The notes beneath the pieces were generated by a model. It worked only from the letters and a program-made list of their open reading frames with translations, did not search any database and was not told the origin of the DNA. 64,000 bases of DNA. It comes from Taxillus chinensis. Taxonomy: Eukaryota > Streptophyta > Magnoliopsida > Santalales > Loranthaceae. Both the position numbers and the translations under genes were made by a program. Positions 46,263 to 58,200 of this stretch are shown here, piece by piece (position 1 is the stretch's first letter; the number at the start of each line of letters is the position of its first letter). Where the stretch lies: the NCBI GenBank assembly GCA_023512835.1, contig CM042092.1, positions 50,784,400 through 50,848,399 of the forward strand. The letters are read 5' to 3'.

Positions 46263-47761
46263 TGACGAACGGGTATTTCGTGAGTGAAACCCAAGTGAGG
46301 GTTAAGCTACTGTCGTTTAAATCCCTTCTCAAAATATTAATTTCCTTAATTAATGCTAAATAGAATAGCGACAAGAAAGGGGTCGATCCCACAGAGATTA
46401 CCAAGTTATCTAGCTTTAACTCAAATCACCAAATTAATCTTGCTTAAAACAATGTCTTGGCAAAAACGAATTCTTTTTATAACTAAAGATCTAATTTTTA
46501 TTTGGTTTTCTGAATAAACAAGAAAGCAAATTGATTTTAGGATTAAGATTCAAGGATTAAAGGCATCTAGGGTCACAATTTCACCTCCCTATGTTATCTC
46601 TACTGATTCATGGTATTAGGGTTGTCTGATTGAAAACATGCTAAACATAAGCCAAGGACAACAAATGGTCATTGAGGTCCTTTTAAGAGTTGTATGCCAG
46701 AATGGTCATCTAAACACACAGACATGCAAAGCCAATAAATCATACTTGCAAAAGGATAATGATCACACCAATTACAAATAAGTTATGAATCTCAATCCGC
46801 CCCAGACTAGGGCTAAGAATACCAAGGTGTACATCCAAAGATAGAAATTAAGAATAGATTCATAAAACATGCAAAACTCAATCATCCAAACCCAATATTC
46901 ATAAACACAGCAAAACAACAAGGGGGCTACATTGCTCCCCTAGATTATAAGAACTACTCACGCATGATTACAATCAAAACCATAGTAGTAAAGCTAAGCA
47001 TCTTCTTCTAATCCATGTGCGCAACAAGGCTTCAAATCCAGGCTCCAAAATCCGCGACGGCTGCGACGGCTGCTCTCCTAGGTCAAGGAGCAACCTCCAA
47101 ATCGTGAAGCCTCTCTCTCTAAAAACGTGTAGGGGGGGTCTAGGATGTCTAGTAGGGGCATGGAGGCTTTATTTATAGAGGTTGGATGGGCTTTGAGGTG
47201 TGTACCCTAGCCCATCTATCAAAACGACGTAGTTTTGATAAGTGACACTTCAAACATTAAAATCTCTATCTTCCATCCACAATTTGGACATGGGCTTTCA
47301 GAAACAAATGATCAGCATGGAAAAATGATAGGATCAGTCCAAAAATATCTCTGCACGTCAATTTGCACGTGATATGGTGAATTCACGTGCAACTCCAAAT
47401 CAGCTCAAACTTCTCCCCAAGCTTCCTTGCATCCCGTAGAGGCCTGAGAAGCAAAAATATGCTTGCACGTGAAATGGGTGAATTCACGTGCAGCTCCAAA
47501 TGCTTTGAAATTTCTGTGGTAGGTAGAGGACATCATTCTAAGCAACTTTTGTTCTTGCACGCCAATTGTTTGAGGCCATCTACTATGTCAAAAGTGAGCT
47601 CCAAAATCTGCCAAAACAGCTTAAAAACACATGTATTTGCAAATAGCATCTTCCTAGGGGTTAGAGCAAATATATATGATATATCAAGCAATAAGGCTCT
47701 AATCATGCTCTTAAACATCCTAAATAAACAATAGAATAACGGCATAAAATGCACGTTATCA
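46263..47761 (-). repeat. 5' LTR of the Athila element
   Basis: 1,499 bp, closely matching 23164-24674. ACGT palindrome at 47218-47239, TATA near 47168, G-box module 47350-47500. Confidence 0.95.
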
Positions 47762-47762
47762 A

Positions 47763-48474
47763 CAGGCCCTGCAAGGGCAAATAACTGTAATGATGGCAAT
47801 GCTTACAAAGTTGACTGGGGAAAAGGAGAGGACCTCAACAGGAGGAACAACCAATCACCCTCAAGTGCAAGGACCTGATACAGGACTACCTTTAAACATG
47901 GTTCCCAACTATATCCCCTCTGATCCCGCTCCAATGGTGCATCCCCCTATTTCCAACCAAACTCCACCCACCATACCTGTTGTGGCACACATGGTAGAAG
48001 CAGTTGGGTCTCCATCCTTTCCCGAACACGTCGAGTCCCCTGCCTTAAAGCGTCTAGAAGAAAGGCTAAAAGCAGTTGAGGGAATCGAAAGCTATGGCAT
48101 GACTAGTCCACAAGATTTATGCTTAGTTCCTGGGGTGGTGTTACCCCCGAAATTCAAGATGCCTGAGTTTGAAAAGTTCAATGGTACCCGTTGCCCGAAG
48201 ACCCATCTGGCCATGTACTATCCGAAAATGGCGGCCTATGCAGGGGAAGACAAGCTCCTCATGGACTGTTTTCAAGAAAGTCTGACAGGAGCATCCCTTC
48301 GTTGGTACTTTCAGTTAGACGGTAATCGTATCAAGACATGGAAAGAGTTGGCCACATCCTTTTTAGCACAATACAAACATGTTACTGAACTAGCATTAGA
48401 CCGGTTAACTTTGCAATCATTGGAGAAAGGAACCAATGAAAGTTTTAAAGATTATGCTCGAAGGTGGAGGAAAC
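47763..48474 (+). pseudogene. Tat/Ogre-type gag, main part (truncated)
   Basis: It continues the frame from 23163. After a coiled-coil start (QALQGQITVMMAM) and a Pro-rich stretch, the gag core reads VLPPKFKMPEFEKFNG, CPKTHLAMYYPKM, CFQESLTGASLRWYFQL and TWKELATSFLAQYKH, then NESFKDYARRWRK, as in Tat/Ogre gags. It is cut at 48474 by a solo LTR, and beyond that the sequence switches to LTR-type text at 50429, so the rest of the element was lost before the solo LTR arrived. Confidence 0.88.
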
Positions 48475-50423
48475 TGCTGTAGAAGTCCAACCACCTCTAC
48501 AGTAAGAAAGTAATGTGGCCACCTCCACCGGTACGTGACTCCCCTTTTACCCACACGGAGGGCAAAGGGGTTAGGGTGCAAACCCCGAATATAACATTTT
48601 AAACATCCACAACACATTCAAGAAAGTAATGTTCATAAAAGCGATCCACAATCCAAACCAGTCTTTATTAGAACAAAATCCTCTTTTCAATCCATCCCCA
48701 CTGGGTTACATCAATTCCCATAAAAATAACATAAATGGAAGACAATAAAGTAAATAAGGTCTTCCACCTTGGGGTCCCACCTAACGCCTGTATGTTCCTG
48801 AAAGAAAACACAACATAGAGGGAGGGGTGAGCAACCACAGCTCAGTAGGGATCATGTCTCCCCAAGCCATCCCATGCTCCTAGCGTCTACATGAGGGTGT
48901 GTACAGGTGCAGTGTAGTGACAATAAGATATAAACAGGTTGTGTTCCACAATCACACGGCACACACATATCCACAGCCATACAGGCTTAGCCATATAGGC
49001 TAACATATCCACGGCCATATAGGCTTAGCCACACGGGCTAACATATCCACGGCCACTCAGGCTTAGCCACACGGGCTAACATATCCACGGCCATGTAGGC
49101 TTAGCCACACGGGCTAACATATCCACGGCCATGTAGGCTTAGCCACACGGGCTAACAGTTCCAGTCCCGGGCTTCCACAAACACAGCATACAAGGTCACA
49201 CAGGCATTAAACCAAACACGTAGCATACACACTTTCACAGGCATAATACCAAACACTTAATCCGCACAGCCAATCAGGCATAAAATCAAACACTTGACAT
49301 GCAGAGTCTCACAGGTATTTTACCAAACGCTTAACATGCATACATTCACAAACCCACAAACCCAGCCACACAGGCATATTATCAAACACATACTAGGCAT
49401 ATTCACACAGACATATTCACACAGGCATTTTATCGAACACTTAATATGCACTGACCACCCAACTTCAGAAATCACACCAAAACGCCACTGAAGGCCAACA
49501 TTCATATAGGAGGTCACACCTATATGAATTTACATATAAATAATATAGCAATAACAATAAAAACTCGATAAATCCTCTACACAGGGCCTAACCCCGGAAC
49601 AGACCAGGTGAGACAGAACCCCTACCTTAAAGAAGATCCTCCTTGCTCCCGCGCTAGATGCCGTCCTCCCCACGCAAGACACTCCGGCAGCAACCAGCAG
49701 TTCTCCTCCTTTCCCTCTCTCTAGCTCTCTCTCTCCACGACGGTTGCAGTGGCTGAAAAACCCCTAACCCTAGAACAAGGAGTCTCCTCATCTTTATATA
49801 GACTTCCCACTATCAAAACGACGTTGTTTTGATTAAGTGAAACCCATGATCAAAATGACGTAGTTTTGATTACACAAGCTACCACCTTCTCGCTTCCATA
49901 CACGCCAAAATATCCACAATTCCAACATGGTCCTTTGGGGAAAAATCATTAGAATGACAAAACCAAGGTAACCATGCAAAAACATGTTTGCACGCCAATT
50001 TGAACGCCAATTCCCCAATTGGCGTGCAGCTCCAAATGCACTCAAACTTCACCCCAAGCCTCCTTGCATTTTGTAGAGGTCTGTGAAGCAAAAATATGTT
50101 TGCACGTGAAATGGGTGAATTCACGTGCAGCTCCAAATGCTCTGAAATTTCTGTGGTAGATAGAGGACCTCATTCTAAGCAACTTTTGTTCTTGCACGCC
50201 AATTGTTTGAGGCCATCTACTATACCAAAAGTGAGCTCCAAAATCTGCCAAAATAGCTTAAAACCGCATGTATATGCATAGCATCTTCCTAGGGCATAAA
50301 TGTACGTTAACACTTGTCACATGCACCTCCCAAAAGTCCCCTCTTGGGCTCATCTCTTACCTCAAACTTGTGCCCCAACATCCAAGGTGTTTGTGGTCAA
50401 CTTCTTACACACGGGTCATTACA
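48475..50423 (-). mobile_element. Solo LTR (Tekay-like family) in Tat gag
   Basis: 1,949 bp with the exact TSD gaaac at 48470-48474 and 50424-50428. On the minus strand: TGTAATGACCCGTG start, G-box module, two ACGT palindromes (49849-49870 and 49812-49833), TATA near 49795, CT/GA microsatellites near 49725, predicted intron 49625-48798, stem-loop 49529-49500, and a 38-bp tandem array (48973-49160). Confidence 0.94.
48973..49160 (-). repeat. Tandem repeat, 38-bp unit (aggcttagccacacgggct)
   Basis: About five units, inside the predicted LTR intron. Confidence 0.93.
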
Positions 50424-50428
50424 GAAAC

Positions 50429-50597
50429 CAATGATAAAAAATAGAGTCGCCACCAACTGTTTTTCGGGTACAGTTGGATACCCTCTACTTTGAGTAGTTT
50501 CGATGTGGTCTACGCTACCAGAAATGAGTTCGGGAGTTGGTTACATGTGGAAATCCTACAATGCCCTTTCGGTACCTATCTTAGAAAAGGAGGTTTC
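50429..50597 (+). repeat. Tat/Ogre LTR-type fragment
   Basis: atagagtcgccaccaactg and gttcgggagttggttac are phrases of Tat/Ogre LTR ends. It follows the gag fragment directly once the solo LTR is removed, so the Tat element was internally deleted. It resumes after 53049. Confidence 0.6.
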
Positions 50598-51929
50598 TGT
50601 CACGCCCCCGAATTCCAGGGAACCCGGAACCGGGTACATGACTTCCCCTTGCCCGCACCCGAAAGGTCAAGGGGTTGGTGACTAGCACCAATAGAGACTA
50701 CACCGCGGGTGCTGTCTCAATTATGCAACCCTGTACAGTCATACATCAAGGGTAATCCTGTACTTTCCCATATATCATCATGCATACAAAGAGTCAAACA
50801 GTCATACAGACATCACATCATACGAGTATGCAAATACAATCGTCCACGGACCCATGTCCGGGATATCACATAAAACAATACAGAATATAATCGGATCATA
50901 CATCGAGTAGTGGGCGTCCTCCTGGAAGAAAGTCCTCCACTAGTCTCGGGTCACACCTGAAAAGGGTAAGCAACAAGTAGGGGTGAGCGACAAGCTCAGT
51001 AGGTGACCCTAACACTCCACATCATGCAACACATATAAGTCTATACTATATGCTCGGTGTACTCGTGCACCGTGTAGTGTGCACAATCATCAAGACTCGG
51101 CTGCAACAAACATCAGGGACAACTTGTCCACGATCCTCCATGGGATCCCGGCTCGGGGCACTCGGCCCTAGCTCCACGAGCTCAACGGCTCAACTCAGGC
51201 CTTAGCCTGTCCACGCGCAATATGCCCGGCCACAGTCGCCACACAGGCCTGCCATCGGTTCATATGCCTGCCACGTCAACCACATAGCACCATCGGTGCA
51301 TCACGGTGAGAACCAAATCAAGTCACGGAGTCCATGCCCCAATACCTCACATCAACATACTAACATTAGTATGGCATGTCATTCTCAACATTTCCTTTAG
51401 AATTGTAGCCAGTCTTCACAAGTAAATCCTCAACCCTTGATTTATGAAGGAAGTACTCATAGTCGCTATTTTCTTGAAATTAAAAGTCCCGGCATTGGGT
51501 TCCCTTATCATAAATAAGATAATCTGATTTTTGGGGATTTTTCCGAGATGTCTAACCCCACTTTCCAAAAATTCACCACTACGAACTTTTGGGTTTTTCC
51601 GAGATTTTACACTAAAACCCAATTTTCACATTTTGAAATAGTGGGAATTAATTTTTCTAGTATTTTTTTTTGAATCCAAATGAGGGGTATTTCGTTATTT
51701 ACATTGTAACTTAATACTTAAATGTGGAGAGGCATAATGGTTTACAATGTAAATGTCCAGGTGCGGTGCGGTTGCCGCAATGAACACTTGTTCCACTCCT
51801 ACGGATTTGATGTTTGGGATCGATTCTACGGATCACTGTTTCATCGCTACGGATTTGATGCTCCGGACCGATGCTACGGATCATCGTTTCACTCCTACGG
51901 ATTTGATGTCTGGACCGATTACTCCGGAC

Positions 51930-52170
51930 TGCGATCCGGACTAACTACTCCGGACTACTGATCCGGACTAACTCCTCCGGACTAACAACTCCGGACTACT
52001 GATCCGGACTAACTCCTCCGGACTACTGATCCGGACTAACTCCTCCGGACTAACTACTCCGGACTACTGATCCGGACTAACTCCTCCGGACTACTGATCC
52101 GGACTAACTCCTCCGGACTAACTACTCCGGACTACTGATCCGGACTAACTCCTCCGGACTACTGATCCGG
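51930..52170 (-). repeat. Minisatellite rich in tccgga palindromes
   Basis: Tandem phrases of gatccggactaactcctccg, about 12 in all, alternating two unit lengths, so the tccgga hexamer recurs every 15-20 bases. Confidence 0.93.
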
Positions 52171-52280
52171 AAAAACACTGTTCACTTAGTCCCGGAAACA
52201 CTGTTCACTTAGTCCCGGAAACACTATTCACTTAGTCCCGGAAACACTATTCACTTAGTCCCGGAAAAACACTGTTCACT
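52170..52280 (-). repeat. Short tandem repeat, about 25 bp (cccggaaacactgttcactta)
   Basis: Four to five units of tcccggaaacactgttcac directly following the previous array. Confidence 0.9.
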
Positions 52281-53053
52281 GTCGTTTTTGCCAATTTTCT
52301 CAGCTAGAACGGCAACCCGGCAACCCCAAACACTCATAAACACATTTATTTTGATATACACCCCATTACACGTCTTAAATAACTCTAAATTTCATGTAAT
52401 CAACAGAAATACCTCTTTTATGCATTTAAATCACAAGATTCAACCAAAAATTGGGTTTCCCCCAAATCTTAAGGTTCACCCCCAAATTCCATGATTTCAC
52501 CCAAATTAAGCATGCTAAGCCTACTATGAATCATATAAGGAGTTAGAATCACCTACCTGGAAGCTTCTTTGCGATCCACGAGCTCCAATTGCCCCAAAAT
52601 CGCCAAGAAAGCTCTACGCTCTTCACCTTCTCTCTCTCTCTCTCTCTTGCTCAAACACGCACGCACCAATAATTGGAAATTAAAGAGATAAGGCAGTTCT
52701 TAATTATATATATACCGTTGCCAATAATTGGCCTCCCAGCAATAATTGACCCGAACGCAATAATTGACCTCCCGAGGTCACGAACTCCAAATTGAGTCAA
52801 ATTATCGCAAAACGCTCGAAATAACGAGCACAACACTGTTCAGATATTATCACACTCAAATGATTGCTCAAACGCAAAGTCAACCAATAAACCCCAAAAA
52901 GTCAACAATCGGGTCAAACGGGGCCCCGACTCGAAATCGGGCCCAAGTACAGTCAAAATGCTCGCATCGACGGCTACACTACCGTCCAGATAGTTACATT
53001 CCCATAGAATGACTATCTCTCAAAACTACCCAAATACGAGTCTTTACAGTTTC

Positions 53054-54360
53054 TATTTGTTTTATTGTTTGTGTGATTTTAACTGGTCTAAGACTATGTT
53101 TATTTTTCTAAAGGCCTAAAGTTCTAACTTTTTTATTTCACTAAATTTTTTATTGAAGTTTAGAATTAAATTCAGTTTAACCTAAGCATCTACAGGGAAT
53201 CATAATGAATTCTATCAGTTTTTTTTTTTGCTTTTCTTTTTGTTGGTATTTATTTATTTATTTTTAAAAGAGGATGAGAGGAAAAAGAAAGATAGGAAAA
53301 ACTCAAATATTTTAAAGATTTAAAACAAAACATTTTATTTCATTATTCTTCAAGAAAACAACATAAAAAAATCCTTTGGAAAGCATTTTGTGTTTTTATT
53401 TTTCTTTTGTTTGTTTTTTTTGTTTTTTTTTGAGAAATCATTTTTTGTTTTTATTTTTTTTGATTTTTTTTGTTTTTATGTGTAAATAATGAAAACCAAA
53501 ATAGGATACCTTCGTTTTGTTTTTTTTTTTGTTGATTTTGTTTTAAAGAAAATAGTTTTTTTTGAAATAATAAGAACTAATAACTAACACATGTAAAAGA
53601 GAAACAAAAAATATGACGCTTTTGTTTCCTTTTAAATAGCAACCAAATATGACATTGTTTTGTTTTTTTTTTCTTTAGAAAAAACATTTGGTAAATAGCA
53701 ACCAAATATGACATTGTTTTGTTTTTTTTTTTGTTTACAAAAAACATTTGGTTTTCAAATAAACAATGAAAATTAAGAGCAAACATATATACAAAAAATG
53801 ATGTGTGTGATTATGACATCCATAAAATAAAAACTACTTACTTCTCTCTTCCCCTTTTTTATACTTCTTTTTTTACTCCCCCCCTTTTTTTGATATTTTA
53901 CGTTTTACATATTACAACACATGCCACAACATAAATACATAAAAGAAAAAAAACAATAAAAATTAAAAGATTACATCAAACACAAGAATAAATAGGCGTA
54001 AATTAAAACGAAAAAACAAAAAAAAAATGAACCCACTTTAGCCTTGGATAATATTCCAACAGTAGTTTCCCATCCGAGCTATCCTGTCCGCTCTAGTAGT
54101 CTTCCGATAAAGTAGCCACTACAAATTTGATAGTGAGAATTATAAAAATAAGCCGGAATTTGATTTAGAGGCTGGAATGATATTTTTGGAGATGAGATAA
54201 ACTAAATAAATAAAATAAAAATAAAAGCAAAAAACGTGTTGGATGGAGAGCAAATGGGGGGATTGATTTTTTTTTGAGTCCCCTTTTTTGTGGATGGGAA
54301 ATAGTGGGCGTAAGAGATTTTTTGTTTGGGTTTTTTTTGTTTTTTGTTTTTTTGAAAGTG
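53054..54360. other. Homopolymer-rich spacer
   Basis: It begins as the continuation of the Tat fragment after the solo LTR, then becomes T- or A-run rich. A tandem duplication of about 59 bases (tagcaaccaaatatgacattg unit) lies at 53636-53753. No coding region is supported. Confidence 0.5.
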
Positions 54361-55077
54361 GCAAAGTCGTGAGAGGGGAAGGAAGGAAATTGAATTTGTG
54401 TTTTTTTTTTTTAGATCAGATTTGGAGAGAAAAGGATGGGAAGAATTTGAGTTTTTTTTTTTTTTGTTTTTGAGATGATGGAAATAAGATAAGAGAAAAG
54501 AGAATTAAAAATTTTTGAGCTTGAATGGAATTGGTGGAGAGATATGGGTGTACGTGGGTTTTTTAGGGAGGATAGAAAATGATTTTGAATTTTGGGATTA
54601 ATGGAGTGATATGGAGGTAGGTGGAAAAATCGTGAGAAGAGGAGACAGGTTGAAAAAGAAAGAAAAAAAAGTGATGACTATGAGAGCTTCTTTTTCCTGG
54701 GCGAGAATGAGAGAAAAAATTAGAGTGCTCTGCCTTTTTTTTTCCGTCCAGGAAAAAGAAGCCCTCATAGTCATCACTTTTCTTTTCTTTCTTTTTCAAC
54801 CTATCTCCTCTTCTCACGATTTTTCGACCTACCTCCAAATCACTCCATTAATCCCAAAATTCAAAATCATTTTCTATCCTCCCTAAAAAACCAACATACA
54901 CCCATATCTCTCCACCAATTCCATTCAAGCTCAAAAATTTTTAATTCTCTTTTCTCTTATTTCCATCATCTGAAAAACAAAAAAAAAACTCAAATTCTTC
55001 CCTTCCTTTTCTCTCCAAATCTAATCTAAAAAAAAAACACAAATTCAATTTCCTTCCCTCCCCTCTCACGACTTTGC
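54361..55077. repeat. Long hairpin-forming inverted repeat
   Basis: Left arm 54361-54700, right arm 54748-55077, loop of 47 bases. Matching blocks include gcaaagtcgtgagagggg/ccctctcacgactttgc at the tips and cttctttttcctgg/ccaggaaaaagaag at the loop, with small gaps and substitutions between. Open frames in it are mirror images of each other and not genes. Confidence 0.93.
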
Positions 55078-55201
55078 AATCTCAAACACATTTTGCAATC
55101 TCAAAACACATCTCAATAAAAATATCAGTTTACAAGTAGAAATACAAATACACCAAATCATGAACCACAAGAAAACACATCACTACAGCCACCTCCCACC
55201 C

Positions 55202-58200
55202 TTAAGATTGTTCGTCCTCGAACAACTCTCGGTGCTGCTCACGCATCACGGACTCACGTTCCCATGTCTCCTCCTCAATGCCACGGTGCTGCCATAGCAT
55301 GCGAACCAAAGGAATAGCACGACCATGCAAAAGCTTCTCCCGCCGATCTAGGATACGGATAGGGGCCTCAACAACGGACATGTCATCCTCAATGTCCAAT
55401 GTCCCCCAATCGATCACATGAGTGGGGTCAGGACAATACTTCCTCAACTGGGACACGTGGAACACATTATGCACCCGACTCAATCGCGGTGGCAATGCTA
55501 ACCGGTAAGCGATAGGCCCCACACGAGCTATAACCTCAAATGGACCAATGAACCGGGGAGAGAGTTTGGAACCTCTCCCAAAGCGCCGATGTCCACGTCG
55601 TGGAGAGACACGGTGAAACACATGATCGCTCACAGAAACTCCAAAGGTCGCTGCCGCTGATCTGCATAAGATTTCTGTCGACTCTGGGTTGATAACAAGC
55701 GCTGACGAATCAACTTGACCTTCTCAGTAGCCTGTTGAACCAACTGTGGTCCCAAGAGAGCTGCCTCTCCTACCTTAGTCCAACACAAGGAGTCCAACAC
55801 AAGGGTGAGTGGCACGGCCTCCCATACAATGCTTCAAAAGGGGCCATTCCAATGGATGCCTGATAATTGTTATTGTAGGCAAACTCCACCAAAGGAAGGT
55901 GAGTTGCCCACGAACCCCCAAAATCTAGCGCACAAGCCCTCAACATGTCCTCTATGTTCTGATTCGTCCTCTCAGTCTGACTGTCAGTCTCAAGGTGAAA
56001 GGCTGTACTCAAGTGAAGCTTGGTCCCCATAGCCTCCTGCAAACCTGCCCAAAAACGGGAAGTGAACCTCGAATCCCAGTCAGAGACAACCGATGATGGT
56101 ACGCCATGCAGTCTCACAATCTCGTTCATGTATAGCTGACTCAAGGTCCCAATAGAGTCCCGCTCGCGAACAGCAAGGAAATGGGCCGACTTTGTGAGCC
56201 GATCCACAATCACCAAAATCATATCTTTCCTCCCCGTGGTGGGTGGAAGGCCAGTCACAAAATCCATCGCTATGTGGTCCCACTTCCACTCCGCTATGGG
56301 CAATGGCTGTAACATGCCCGCCGGCCGCTGATGCTCAGCCTTCACTTGCTGACACGTGAGGCACCGTGAAACAAAGGCAGCCACATTGTGTTTCATCCCA
56401 GGCCACCAAAATGTCCCCCTGGATGCACAGCAACTCTAGACTGGTGAAGCTCCCTCATCACCTCATCCCTGAGAGAAGAAGCCACTACTAACCGCCCCTG
56501 AAAAGACAACTCATGCTTAGGATCCTCTATCCAGTCCTCAGATAGCTCACCAGCCTCAATACGGGCACGGAGAACCTCACACTCAATGTCACCCAACTGT
56601 CACTCCCGGACGCGCTGGTACAAATCAGGCACAACCACCAAAGGACTCAGGACTGTCCCACCATCACGAACAACAGGCTGCAACTGCAACATCGCCAACG
56701 TTCCATCAGCTTCCACTCTCTCACGGCCACCTCAGCTTTCCTTTTTCTGCTCGACGCGTCAGCCACAACATTACCCTTGCCCGGGGTGTAGGTAAAAGTA
56801 AAGTCAAAGGTCTGCAAATACTCTACCCATCTCCTCTGCCACAAATTCAAGTCCTTCTGAGTAAAGATGTACTAAAGGCTCTTGTGATCGAAAACACCAC
56901 AAACTTCTCCCCCCAAAAGGTAATGTTGCCAACTCTTCAAGGCAAAGATGACAGCCGCCAACTCAAGATCATGAGTAGGGTAATTCTGCTCATTAGGCTT
57001 CAGCTGCCTCGACCTATAAGCTACCACACTATGCTCCTGCATAAGCACACACCCCAAACCAACCCTGGACGCATCACAATATACCTCATATGGGATATCC
57101 TCCCGAGGTAACCTCAACACCGGTGCAGTGGTCAAACGAGTTTTGAGAGCCTCAAACGCCTGCTGACACTTGTCGGTCCACTCAAACTTCACTCCCTTCC
57201 GGGTCAACGCCATCATAGGAGCTGCTAAGCGGGAGAATCCCTCTACAAAACGACGGGAATACCCTGCCAAGCCAAGAAAGCTACGAATCTTGAAAACATT
57301 GGTTGGCCTCTCCCATGATGCCACAGCCTCAATCTTGGTTGGGTCCACTCTAACCCCTTCAGCTGACACTACATGGCCAAGAAAATGGACCTCCTGCATC
57401 CAAAAGTCGCATTTGCTAAACTTAGCAAACAACCACTGATCCCTCAAGGTTTGGAACACTGTTGCCAGATGTTCCACATGCTCCCTCTCGGTCTTGGAAT
57501 ATACCAAGATATCGTCTATAAACACCACCACGAATGAGTCTAAGTATGGGGCAAAGACTTGGTTCATCAAATGCATAAACACTGCCGGCGCATTAGTGAG
57601 CCCAAAGGGCATCACTACCCACTCATAGTGCCCATACCTGCACCGAAAAGCAGTCTTACGGATGTCCTCCTCCCTAACCCTCAACTGATGATACCCCGAC
57701 CGTAGATCTATCTTGGAAAACCACCGGGCTCCACTCAACTGGTCAAATAGGTCATCTATGCGAGGCAACGGATACTTGTTCTTCACAATCACCGAGTTTA
57801 GCTCCCTATAGTCGATGCAAAGGCGTAACATGCCATCTGCCTTCTTTGAAAAGAGTACCGGAGCACCCCACGGTGAGGTACTCGGTCGGATATACCCCTA
57901 GTCCACCAACTCCTCTATCTGCCGCTGAAGCTCCCTTAGCTCAGCTGGCCCCATACGATATGCTACTTGGGAGATTGGGCCAGTCCCCGGTACCAACTCA
58001 ATGGTGAACTCTACACTCCTCTTAGGAGGTAAACTCCTCAACTGGTCAGCAAAGACATCCTGAAATTGGTCAACAACAGCTGGCCACACTCTCTTCTCCA
58101 CTTTCCCATCCTCAGTAAAGGTCAGGGCTGCCAACCTCTGGGTAATGGCACCCCACCGGTCTAACATTGGCCTAGCCCGACTCGCCTCACAGTCCCACTC

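Larger units (their letters stand above)
23164..47761 (-). mobile_element. Athila-type Gypsy element with an extra C48 peptidase gene
   Basis: The 24.6 kb lie between two 1.5-kb LTRs, of which 11.2 kb (28180-39422) are nested insertions, leaving about 13.4 kb. Order in its own direction: 5' LTR, Asp-tRNA-type primer site, degenerate gag, protease, intact RT-RNase H-integrase frame, promoter-like spacer, extra peptidase gene, 1.5-kb non-coding tail, 3' LTR. Flanks atagg (23159-23163) and acagg (47762-47766) match at 4 of 5 bases; the difference makes the stop in the host gag. The large size and primer site are typical of Athila. Confidence 0.93.
50598..53048 (-). mobile_element. Solo LTR, separate family, with minisatellites
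   Basis: 2,451 bp with the exact TSD gtttc at 50593-50597 and 53049-53053. On the minus strand it starts TGTAAAGACTCG and ends GGGGGCGTGACA. It has a predicted intron from 52556 (ccag|gtaggt) to 50957 (ttttcag|gtg), 1.6 kb long, holding the arrays at 51930-52275. A TATATATA run lies near 52700 and a CT microsatellite near 52630. Confidence 0.94.

Noticed and set aside
48973..49160. Regular spaced repeats that resemble a CRISPR array
   Set aside because: Units are directly adjacent 38-bp tandem repeats without unique spacers, inside a plant LTR.
54563..54886. Two 91-residue frames on opposite strands with nearly the same protein
   Set aside because: They are mirror images from the hairpin's inverted arms; no coding evidence.
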